DNA from: Bacillota bacterium
GTDB lineage: Bacteria > Bacillota > Bacilli > Bacillales_B > DSM-18226
Assembly: GCA_021821235.1 (NCBI GenBank)
Contig: JAKACS010000276.1
Span: 1-5,391 of the forward strand
Length of the DNA: 5,391 bases
Direction of reading: 5' to 3'
The number at the start of each line of letters is the position of its first letter. The stretch's first letter is position 1. Of the stretch, positions 1 through 5,292 are shown in pieces. The position numbers were made by a program, and so were the translations under genes. Under the pieces are notes generated by a model that saw only the letters and a program-made list of their open reading frames with translations, was not told where the DNA came from and did not search any database.

Positions 1-1
1 A

Positions 2-217
2 ATTTCGATGAGTGGCCATTCTTTGAACATTGGAGCAGCAAGTCAGGTAAGTCCACGTGTTATTCAGGATACATCAACCACGATGAGCAATAACGGCAAC
101 AACGTAGATATTGACACTCAAATGGCAAGATTAGCTGAAAATCAAATAAAATATAATACATTGACGCAAATCGTTACGAACGAATTCAATAATATGAAAA
201 CCGCGATTACAGGATAG
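2..217 (+). CDS. flgB: Flagellar basal-body rod protein FlgB, C-terminal part (5' end outside window)
   Basis: FlgB is a proximal-rod subunit of the flagellar basal body, exported by the flagellar type III system. The frame is open to the left edge, so only about 71 C-terminal residues of a protein usually around 130-140 long are visible; the ATG at 8 is internal and not taken as the start. The C-terminal pattern NGNNVDIDTQMARLAENQ followed by KYNTLTQ and a final K-x-A-I-T-G is the typical FlgB D0 helix (DGNNVDID..MA.LA.N...YN.L...). The stop is TAG at 215-217. In most Firmicutes flgC follows within a few bases. Here no FlgC-like reading frame follows, and a MITE-like element begins 22 bases after the stop. 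Family identity is fairly secure. Whether the gene is intact upstream cannot be seen. Confidence 0.85.
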   Translation: MSMSGHSLNIGAASQVSPRVIQDTSTTMSNNGNNVDIDTQMARLAENQIKYNTLTQIVTNEFNNMKTAITG

Positions 218-239
218 TCGTTTATTATGAATGCACAAA

Positions 240-419
240 GTTTAAAAAAGGACAAAAAAAGCAACGGCAAAATGCCGCTGCTAAAACGGGGGTCAATGTG
301 TTGAACAATGAGCACTTTGTATTATGAAGCATACACATCGAATTCAGCTTGAAAACCACTATTTGTTAAACTGACATATCAGAAATCAGTACTTTCCGTG
401 CGTTTGTCCTTTTTTTAAC
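240..419. mobile_element. MITE-like 180-bp element with 17-bp terminal inverted repeats
   Basis: The left end GTTTAAAAAAGGACAAA (240-256) and the reverse complement of the right end (403-419, GTTAAAAAAAGGACAAA) match at 16 of 17 positions. The same five bases, ACAAA, flank both ends (235-239 and 420-424), as a target-site duplication would. There is no coding capacity inside. Near the left end is a small hairpin, CGGCA-AAA-TGCCG (265-277), extended by GCA/TGC pairs (261-263 and 279-281). A non-autonomous transposon is the simplest reading. The A-rich composition makes the flanking repeat weak evidence on its own, and no parent IS is recognised. Confidence 0.5.
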
Positions 420-432
420 ACAAAATAAAAAA

Positions 433-456
433 CACCCGGAATCAAAACTCCGAGTG
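433..456. terminator. Bidirectional-type intrinsic terminator hairpin
   Basis: The arms CACCCGGA (433-440) and TCCGAGTG (449-456) pair at seven of eight positions around an eight-base loop. The hairpin is preceded by an A-rich run (422-432) and followed by ATTTTAT. It would therefore terminate leftward transcription well (U-rich tail read from the minus strand) and rightward transcription more weakly. It could stop flgB-side transcripts, or transcripts coming from the tnpB side. The fold is seen directly; its function is inferred. Confidence 0.55.
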
Positions 457-603
457 ATTTTATGGCGATAGTGTTAAGACGGCGAAGTCCTTAATAATGT
501 GTCAATTAAGACTTAATTTTATACATAGGTTAGTACCATAAAAGATACCCATTGATTTAAAAATAACGAGTTTCCTTCAGGGGTGCAAAGTATCAGATAA
601 TAT

Positions 604-652
604 AGCAAATGGAGTGCCAACAATTTGCTGTCCAAATCACACTCCATTTTTT
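604..652 (+). terminator. Terminator-like hairpin with a competing alternative stem
   Basis: AAATGGAGTG (607-616) pairs perfectly with CACTCCATTT (640-649), and the T tract runs through 652, giving a rightward rho-independent terminator with a 23-base loop. A second perfect stem, AGCAAAT (604-610) with ATTTGCT (623-629), shares bases 607-610 with the first, so the two folds exclude each other. That layout resembles a terminator/antiterminator switch, but no known riboswitch sequence is recognised upstream and no plus-strand gene follows closely. It ends about 30 bases from the right end of the tnpB element and points toward it. Confidence 0.45.
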
Positions 653-681
653 CTTGTCGTATCAATGATTATCCTGTTTTT

Positions 682-710
682 TTAACACTCCGCACGCCTA
701 AAGGCGTAGG
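682..710 (-). repeat. Right end (RE) of the IS605/IS1341-type element, with end hairpin
   Basis: Read on the minus strand after the tnpB stop, the sequence CCTACGCCTTTAGGCGTGCGG forms a stem ACGCC/GGCGT with a TTTA loop (691-710), then GAGTG and TTAA at 685-682. IS200/IS605 elements carry exactly this kind of subterminal hairpin (often CCCACGCCTTTAGGCGTGGG) followed by a TCAA-type cleavage tetranucleotide. By analogy the element would end at about 682, with TTAA as a variant cleavage site. The hairpin is seen directly; the exact boundary is inferred. No tnpA is present, so mobility would need a Y1 transposase acting in trans. Confidence 0.7.
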
Positions 711-850
711 ATTCTTGCGAGTAACTATCCTAAGATAGCTTTACTCGCAAAGGGTTAGCCAAAAGCCCCCTAGCCACTCGCTCAAAATTGAGTCTGTGGT
801 TACTTTTGCGAAGAATGTTTGCTGCACCATTGATGTCTGCATTCATCGTT
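682..850 (-). ncRNA. Probable omega RNA (reRNA) region at the 3' end of tnpB
   Basis: TnpB proteins are guided by an RNA made from the 3' end of the tnpB transcript plus the element's right end, with the guide lying just outside the RE. Supporting structure here is the RE hairpin (691-710) and a strong stem TTGCGAGTAA/TTACTCGCAA (715-724 and 741-750). That stem encloses a second helix, CTATC/GATAG (725-729 and 734-738), across the tnpB stop codon. The 5' limit given is arbitrary. The guide would begin near 681 and run leftward on the minus strand. The helices are seen directly; expression and RNA identity are inferred. Confidence 0.45.
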
Positions 851-1833
851 TTTCCATCTGATACACAGTACAGACCACACTTTATTCGTTTGCCACTGAA
901 CGCTATTTCTTGATCAGTGCCATTCCATACGGGCATTTCATCTTGATCGAGAAAACTAGCTCTGGAAGTGTAGGACTCTTCTTGCTCAGCATAGATAATC
1001 CCGTATCGTGAGCACAGGTTTTCAAGTTGACTACGAAGCTGTCCGTGTGGGATTTGAACAAAGTTCTGATCATTTCGTTTGCCAATGTGAATGCCACGTT
1101 TCCAGTCTGGATTATATCAAACGACCATAGTGCCAATTTGATGCTCAAGGCAATAATTGATGATAGTCCGCGCACTTTTCATCATGCAGTCATGGATACG
1201 ATTACTACGCTTTAGCGTAATCCTTGCTATTTGTTCTGAACGTGGTAACTTTTGAAGGTCAAGAACAGACTGAAGCCTTGCCATGCGTTTGTTGTACCAA
1301 TGGTTAATAGATTTGATTTGCTTCCCATCGATGATGAACGACGCCCCATTGGTCCCGTCTATACAGGCTGCTAAGTTATCAAGGCCTAGGTCAATTGCTA
1401 ATGTTTTGTCGGGTGATACAGGCTGTGGCTCTGGCTCATTTTCGTAGACAAATTGTATGGTAAAGAATCTGGCCCGCTCCTTTGGGAGAATCCGAACTTC
1501 TTTAATTACCTTTCCAGTTAGGCGAGCAGGAAATGGGATTTCGATTCTATCTAGATCGGGATGCTCTTTCTTAAACTGATTTGATATGGGAAGTAAAAGG
1601 TATCCGTCCCTGATCGTGATTGCAGTGGTGGAAAGGATCAACGCAAAATATCCTTCCTTGTCTAGATAGTAGGGAACCCGAACATCGTGGAACCGATACT
1701 CTCCACGTTTTGCCTTCTTAAGTAAGTAAAAAAACGATCGAAAAGAACGGTCTACAACCTTTAGAATTTGTTGACTAATACCAGCCAAAGTTGAGATTCC
1801 AGAGTCTGAGATTGGATGAGTTACACTTGATAA
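730..1833 (-). pseudogene. tnpB: TnpB RNA-guided nuclease (IS605/IS1341 group), N-terminally truncated with an internal stop
   Basis: TnpB is the transposon-encoded RuvC-type, RNA-guided DNA endonuclease related to Cas12. One frame reads from 1833 to TAG at 730-732, broken by a single TGA (1117-1119) in M-V-V-stop-Y-N-P-D-W-K; relatives have Gly there, so one GGA-to-TGA change explains it. The frame upstream of 1788 runs only to TAA at 1834-1836. It joins the family at SQQILKVVDRSFRSFF, so roughly the first 70-110 residues are missing. Visible motifs are RuvC-I LAIDLGLDN (Asp at 1390-1392), the E-Q-E-E-S-Y-T-S block (about 973-987) and RuvC-III NADINGAANI (Asp at 835-837). The C-terminal CxxC zinc finger is absent, as in the subfamily with KRIKxGLY. 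Leftover fragments could start at TTG 1786-1788 or ATG inside 934-936, but neither would be complete. Confident pseudogene. Confidence 0.88.
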
Positions 1834-2176
1834 TTAGGAATACAAATACAAACTGGAAACATCAAGTAAGATGCGTTTTTTTCATCGTTTGCATGAACTT
1901 CCTCAGAACTGTTTTGTCTTATGCCATTCAACTTTGATTTACAAAACATTCATTTTAACCTCGCTCAAGTTGTGGTATTTAGCATAATTCGGGGGATAGT
2001 TACCTTCGACAAACGCTTTATACCCCATGGATTAGTCACGTGAGCTTAACGCGAACTTTTGCGAAAAATGCCATTACACAAAAAATTATGGTTAAAATTG
2101 TCGAAACGTAGAGTAAAACAGTGGTAAACTATATTCTATTCCGAACACATGTTCTCATTTTGGAGAGTGATTTATT
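1834..2176. other. Non-coding AT-rich gap between tnpB remnant and leader/rep module
   Basis: No convincing gene is seen, and no missing TnpB N-terminus or left end was found in any frame. Visible details are an imperfect 8-bp inverted repeat, GGGGGATA/TATACCCC (1991-1998 and 2019-2026), and GCGAAC...GCGAAA repeats around 2051-2066. A promoter-like stretch lies near 2122-2135. Because the next genes start at 2177, this stretch should hold their promoter and any operator. Confidence 0.4.
2122..2135 (+). promoter_or_regulatory. Candidate extended -10 promoter for the leader/rep module
   Basis: TGGTAAACT (2122-2130) fits an extended -10 (TGnTAnnnT), and TATATT overlaps its end (2130-2135). The best -35-like word, TTGTCG (2098-2103), is 21 bases from TAAACT, longer than the usual 17. 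Placement about 45 bases before the leader start is sensible. The call is weak. Confidence 0.3.
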
Positions 2177-2335
2177 ATGTATCTACAACATGAAAAATGG
2201 TCCCGGCCTGCATGCCAAGACCATCAAACAAGAACTACCCCAAATATTAACGCCTTTATTCTAGCACGAATCGATTTAAACTTGCCTAGTAATTTATGGA
2301 GAAATGCTTCCTTCGAGAGAAGGCGGATTGTGTGA
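2177..2335 (+). CDS. 52-residue leader ORF translationally coupled to rep
   Basis: An ATG at 2177 follows a good ribosome-binding site, GGAGAGTG (2162-2169), at normal spacing. The product begins MYLQHEKWSRPACQDHQ and ends in FERRRIV. It is basic at its end and has no motif, signal peptide or membrane segment I recognise. Its TGA (2333-2335) overlaps the GTG start of the downstream rep gene (2332-2334) as GTGA, the usual geometry for reinitiation. This suggests a leader whose translation controls Rep synthesis, as small leader ORFs do in several plasmid rep systems. The alternative is a chance ORF; the strong RBS and exact overlap argue against that. Confidence 0.5.
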   Translation: MYLQHEKWSRPACQDHQTRTTPNINAFILARIDLNLPSNLWRNASFERRRIV

Positions 2336-3546
2336 CGAATTTTATCCAATCACCGTTAAAGCGTTCCGTAATCAAGGAAGAGCTCGTTAAATTAACTGGT
2401 GATTTTACTAAAGCTATAATTTTAAACCAGTTTATCTACTGGTCAGAACGCGTGACTGACTTTGATAGATTCATCGAAGAAGAAAAACGGCGATGCGCCA
2501 ATGACGGACAAGAAGCCACAATAACCCTAAATGAGGGTTGGATATATAAAACAGCTGAGGAATTAGCAGAAGAAACAATGCTTGGGAAAGCACCTAGTAA
2601 CATGCGGGTACATATTACATACCTAGTTAAGCACGGATGGATCCTGGAGCGAACCAATCCCATTCATAAATGGGATCGGACAAAACAGTACCGAGTAAAT
2701 ATCTCAAAGCTACAGATGGATCTAAATGCCCTCGGCTACGCACTTGAAGGATATCAACTAGTATTTTTCAAAACAGAAAATGCTTTTTCTAAAATAGAAA
2801 ATGAAGATTTTAAAATGAAAATTGGAAATTCTAAAATGAAAAATCAAACTACCGAATACGAAAGAGCAATACCAGAGATTACATACAGAGAAAAAGATGA
2901 TGATGATAATAACGACGCACCTTTCAAAAATAATTTGAATGGAATTGCTTCAGAGTTTGCCGAGGAATCAATTAGCCTTAGTACAGAGCAATTAGTTTTT
3001 TCTAAGATTGGAATTGAGTATGAACAGAAAAAAGAATTCTCTAGGGAAGAACAATACAAAGGTCCAATGAAGCCTATAACTCCTATCTCTGCCCCAAGCG
3101 AACCAGAAGTAGCCTCTACGAGCATCGCTCCAAGGCAAGGGATAGAAAGATATGGGGCACCCTTTGCCGACGATCCTTTCGTTCAGGTAGACAACCGAAT
3201 GTCTCAGCACCTGAAACGAATCTATATTGCCAAGCAAGAAGACTACAGAGCCATCAGGCAGCTGTTAGATAGTCAGGTGCCGCTTGGCTTCATTCTGGCC
3301 GGGATTGATTACACATTTGCCAATTTTGGCGACAGGAAAATTAATAGTTTCGGATATTGTATGAAGATAATTACCCAGCGGTGGGCACTTGAGAAGGAAA
3401 AACAAGAGGATGTTAGCCCCATTGATTGGCGAGATGTCCTAGAAATAGAGGGCAATTTCCAGCTCTCGCGTTGGGGTAAGGAGCAATTGCCTGTAACAGA
3501 GCATCACGATAAATACGAGGCATTTTACAATCTGTTTTCGGGTTAA
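2332..3546 (+). CDS. Replication-initiation-like winged-helix protein (plasmid/phage Rep type)
   Basis: This 404-residue protein matches, by pattern, Firmicutes mobile-element replication proteins that open with TNFIQSPLKRSVIKEELVK and continue NQFIYWSERV. I chose GTG 2332 because AAGGCGG (2322-2328) lies just upstream and the start overlaps the leader stop as GTGA. The in-frame ATG at 2296 would add 12 residues but has no ribosome-binding site. Numbering from GTG, residues about 65-125 look like a winged helix (GWIYKTAEELAEET, then NMRVHITYLVKHGW and KWDRTKQYRVN). Residues 145-171 hold short FxKxEN repeats, and 188-275 are a charged, low-complexity linker (DDDDNND). The C-terminal part (about 285-360, with YRAIRQLLDSQVP and NSFGYCMKIITQRW) resembles the end domain of DnaD-like or replisome-organiser proteins. 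The role is probably origin binding and helicase loading. The exact family is not certain. Confidence 0.72.
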   Translation: MTNFIQSPLKRSVIKEELVKLTGDFTKAIILNQFIYWSERVTDFDRFIEEEKRRCANDGQEATITLNEGWIYKTAEELAEETMLGKAPSNMRVHITYLVKHGWILERTNPIHKWDRTKQYRVNISKLQMDLNALGYALEGYQLVFFKTENAFSKIENEDFKMKIGNSKMKNQTTEYERAIPEITYREKDDDDNNDAPFKNNLNGIASEFAEESISLSTEQLVFSKIGIEYEQKKEFSREEQYKGPMKPITPISAPSEPEVASTSIAPRQGIERYGAPFADDPFVQVDNRMSQHLKRIYIAKQEDYRAIRQLLDSQVPLGFILAGIDYTFANFGDRKINSFGYCMKIITQRWALEKEKQEDVSPIDWRDVLEIEGNFQLSRWGKEQLPVTEHHDKYEAFYNLFSG

Positions 3547-3582
3547 ATAGCATAGCCATTTTGATTAGGGGATGAAGGGCCC

Positions 3583-4203
3583 ATGAATCATTATCAGGTG
3601 GCGTTTTTAGACAAGGCAGCAGAGATAGACACATCATTATCGCCAACAGAGTTTATAGCCATTGCGCTATTTTTTAAGCAAGTTTTTGATTTGATGAACA
3701 CACAACAATTTCAGATATGGCAGAAATACCATTCCTCTTGGATTCCAGTCCATGGAGTAGAAAGCTTGCAGCTACGACTTTTGCCTCCAGACACGGAACC
3801 AAGTAATATCGAAAGTTTGTATGATTTCGTGGCAATTGGTGAGTTTGCTTGCGAAATGTACAAGCAATATGCAGATGAGAAGAAAGTCATAGAAAAGTTC
3901 AACAAGCGGCGTTCGGTAGACCGTGAGAGGTTTCGTGTACTGTCTAAGCGGCTTATGTTTGTGGATAATGTAGTTTCGGTGTTTCCAGAAGAGTGGCAGA
4001 TAAGCTTTGACAGGTATATTCGCCAAGGACATAAACAGGTGTCAATTTGGATGGAATTGAACATGTCAGATAGCAAGTGGAAACGTCTTTGGCGTGATTC
4101 GAAATACGAATTGGGAAAAGCAATTATTGAACGAGCAGATAAAAAAGAATTTGCAAAAATTCTTGAGGAGTCCGGACGAAATTGGTCTGATTTTGAAGCG
4201 TAA
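3583..4203 (+). CDS. Hypothetical 206-residue protein with HTH-like C-terminus, in the rep operon
   Basis: ATG 3583 follows a strong ribosome-binding site (GGGGATGAAGGG, 3568-3579), 36 bases after the rep stop, so co-transcription is likely. I do not recognise the N-terminal 100 residues, which look helical and acidic (FIAIALFFKQVFDLM, ESLYDFVAIGEFACEMYKQY). Residues about 145-182 (DRYIRQGHKQVSIW, then ELNMSDSKWKRLWRD and YELGKAI) look like a helix-turn-helix. They recall the C-terminal DNA-binding part of phage ArpU/RinA-type or sigma region 4-like proteins, where a 'tQvaxxLnmSxsxxxRl' pattern recurs. That resemblance is my inference. No signal peptide or membrane span is seen. A regulator or replication accessory factor would fit the position. 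Confidence 0.65.
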   Translation: MNHYQVAFLDKAAEIDTSLSPTEFIAIALFFKQVFDLMNTQQFQIWQKYHSSWIPVHGVESLQLRLLPPDTEPSNIESLYDFVAIGEFACEMYKQYADEKKVIEKFNKRRSVDRERFRVLSKRLMFVDNVVSVFPEEWQISFDRYIRQGHKQVSIWMELNMSDSKWKRLWRDSKYELGKAIIERADKKEFAKILEESGRNWSDFEA

Positions 4204-4263
4204 GGTTGCACAAAACGTTATATGCTGGAGATATCTGAACAAGGCCAAGGGCGGTGAATATGA

Positions 4264-4451
4264 TTGGAAATTAAACTTCGACCCTATCAGGAAGAAGCCA
4301 TGTCGAATTTTTTACTATACTTCCAGAGAAAAGACGGCAGCTCATCGTGCTCCCTACTGGCTCTGGAAAGACCATGGTGTTCGGATCAATAGCAAGGCGT
4401 TTCGCTGAATTGTCTAAGTCTAAGTGTGATTTGAAGCATAACTTTGTGTGA
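4264..4451 (+). pseudogene. Superfamily 2 (DEAD/DEAH-type) helicase, 5' fragment with frameshift
   Basis: Translation would start at TTG 4264, 6-7 bases after an excellent ribosome-binding site (AAGGGCGGTGA, 4247-4257). The first frame reads LEIKLRPYQEEAMSNFLLYF, where R-P-Y-Q-E-E-A is the Q-motif-like entry of restriction-type/SF2 helicases. Homology then jumps to the frame one base back at about 4321-4323: PEKRRQLIVLPTGSGKT, with Walker A at 4350-4373, continuing as VFGSIARRFAEL. Restoring one T (TAC TTT CCA) would join the two. Helicase-like sequence stops at about 4420, where the AGCATAA repeat cluster begins, and the shifted frame ends at TGA 4449-4451. Motif II (DEAD/DEAH) and everything after it are gone. 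The start lies 60 bases after the 206-residue gene, so this was probably the last gene of the module. Confidence 0.75.
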
Positions 4452-4610
4452 CTTAAAGCATAAGTTGGCCAAAATGGTCAGTTTATGCTTCTTTAAGTCT
4501 TATATGGCCAACTTATGCTTTATTATTTACTTTCGCTTAAGGCTACTCATCGGGCGTTAATGTGTCGGAGCATAACTTTGCAGTTTAAATTTTTTCCACA
4601 CAGATTATGC
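4433..4610. repeat. Cluster of six AGCATAA repeats in both orientations, with large dyad
   Basis: AGCATAA occurs forward at 4435-4441, 4457-4463 and 4567-4573, and inverted at 4483-4489, 4513-4519 and 4603-4609. AAGCATAAGTTGGCCA (4456-4471) recurs as a perfect 16-bp inverted copy at 4505-4520, and as a 13-of-16 inverted copy at 4475-4490 after a 3-base spacer. Outer arms GACTTAA/TTAAGTC (4450-4456 and 4493-4499) extend that pair to a roughly 50-bp dyad. AGCATAACTTTG is a perfect direct repeat at 4435-4446 and 4567-4578. A T-rich tract and TTTTCCACA (4590-4598, one base from the DnaA box TTATCCACA) lie inside. Candidate roles are Rep-binding iterons/origin, or multiple recombinase or transposase binding sites at an element end. 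The repeats are seen directly; the role is inferred. Confidence 0.8.
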
Positions 4611-4890
4611 TTCTCAAATTTCATGAATAGTTGAAATGTCTAAGCCTGGGTTCCTTTAGAGCCTTAGGCAGCAAGGGATGATGCTCTTACCACGACGTCG
4701 ATAATGCAACGGTTTTATGTGATAAGAAGTTGTAATGTGGGCCTACTAGTACATAGTTGAGCGTTTTGCAGAATGAAGATTTTTGTTAAAGCAAAAAAAA
4801 ATTATTACTAGGTTATAGAACTGAATTTGCATTTTTTACAAGGCAGCTCTAATTTTCTAGTGCTTTTAAGATATCAAAACAGCGTTAACT
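4611..4890. other. Non-coding stretch between repeat cluster and transposase remnant
   Basis: No gene or convincing gene fragment was recognised in any frame. Small details are an ATTTCA/TGAAAT inverted pair near 4618-4637, a CGACGTCG palindrome near 4694-4701, and a run of nine A bases after GC around 4793-4801. The part next to 4891 is probably the non-coding end of the insertion sequence that carried the transposase, but its boundary cannot be fixed from one copy. Confidence 0.4.
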
Positions 4891-5292
4891 TTAAGCAACT
4901 TTTTGTACACTGATTGCCTTTTTAGCAGCAAGAGCAGATGCAAGCAAAACTATGGCGTTAAGATAAACATGAGTTGTCACTTTGTCGATACCACGGACAT
5001 GAGCATCATTTGCTGTGAGATTCTTTTTTAGCCGTGAGTTACATCGTTCAACCGTTGTTCGTTCATTGTAAAGTTCTTTCCAGCCTCTTGTATTTCTGTG
5101 CGGGTTCGAGTAGCGGCGCACATCTTCAGCTATGTTTTTCTTAACAACCATTCCATAGTTGGACTCAGAGCAAGTCGCTGCTCCAAGTGGACAGTTAACT
5201 TTGCCGAGAATGTGGGGACAACCGTGATGGGGCCTGTGCTTCGCACGCCAAGCTTTATCCTGGAACTGCGGAATTTGCCTCTCTTGATACTT
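4891..5292 (-). pseudogene. DDE transposase (IS4-superfamily), C-terminal fragment
   Basis: About 133 residues of a cut-and-paste transposase remain, ending at TAA 4891-4893. The Y-(2)-R-(3)-E-(6)-K signature is perfect in YNERTTVERCNSRLKK, and the Glu at 5047-5049 is the third catalytic acid. N-terminal to it, CPHILGKVNCPLG and CSESNYG form the cysteine-containing block seen in a Firmicutes branch of this family, where a CP...GK...CP...CS.S.YG pattern precedes the YREK region. The catalytic Asp residues and the N-terminal domains are absent. TAA at 5293-5295 closes the frame. Beyond it, 5296-5370 is open in the same frame (ELKFTYKYL, then LNEKDRFLDTL), possibly more of the same gene after an internal deletion, but I cannot confirm that. 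An internal ATG (5149-5151) could give an 86-residue product that would not be active. Confidence 0.75.

Noticed and set aside
228..305. 25-codon ORF just after flgB.
   Set aside because: It has no ribosome-binding site, runs into the MITE-like inverted repeat, is lysine-rich from the A-rich DNA, and shows no resemblance to FlgC.
504..518. Perfect dyad AATTAAG-A-CTTAATT as an operator.
   Set aside because: It is short, purely AT-rich apart from one base pair per arm, and not positioned near a start codon; it is likely to be chance.
577..618. TPP-riboswitch-like words (CAGGGGTGC, then ATCAGATAATATAGC).
   Set aside because: The CTGAGA, ACCCTT and TAATGCCAGCG parts and the closing P1 stem of the TPP aptamer are not present in order, and no thiamine gene follows.
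903..1215. Overlapping open frames on both strands within the tnpB region.
   Set aside because: They are off-frame shadows of the tnpB pseudogene, whose motifs continue in one frame across the TGA at 1117-1119.
2296..2331. Upstream ATG 2296 as the start of Rep, adding MEKCFLREKADC.
   Set aside because: There is no ribosome-binding site before it. Family-like sequence begins just after the GTG at 2332, which has AAGGCGG upstream and a GTGA overlap with the leader stop.
3711..4211. A 166-codon minus-strand open frame opposite the 206-residue gene.
   Set aside because: It is antisense to a well-initiated plus-strand gene, is rich in Ser/Arg/Ile as antisense frames often are, and has no recognisable motif.
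4318..4335. Programmed -1 frameshift in the helicase (slip on the AAAA run near 4328-4331).
   Set aside because: No X-XXY-YYZ heptamer is in the right frame, and the shifted product ends about 40 residues later without motif II, so decay is the simpler explanation.
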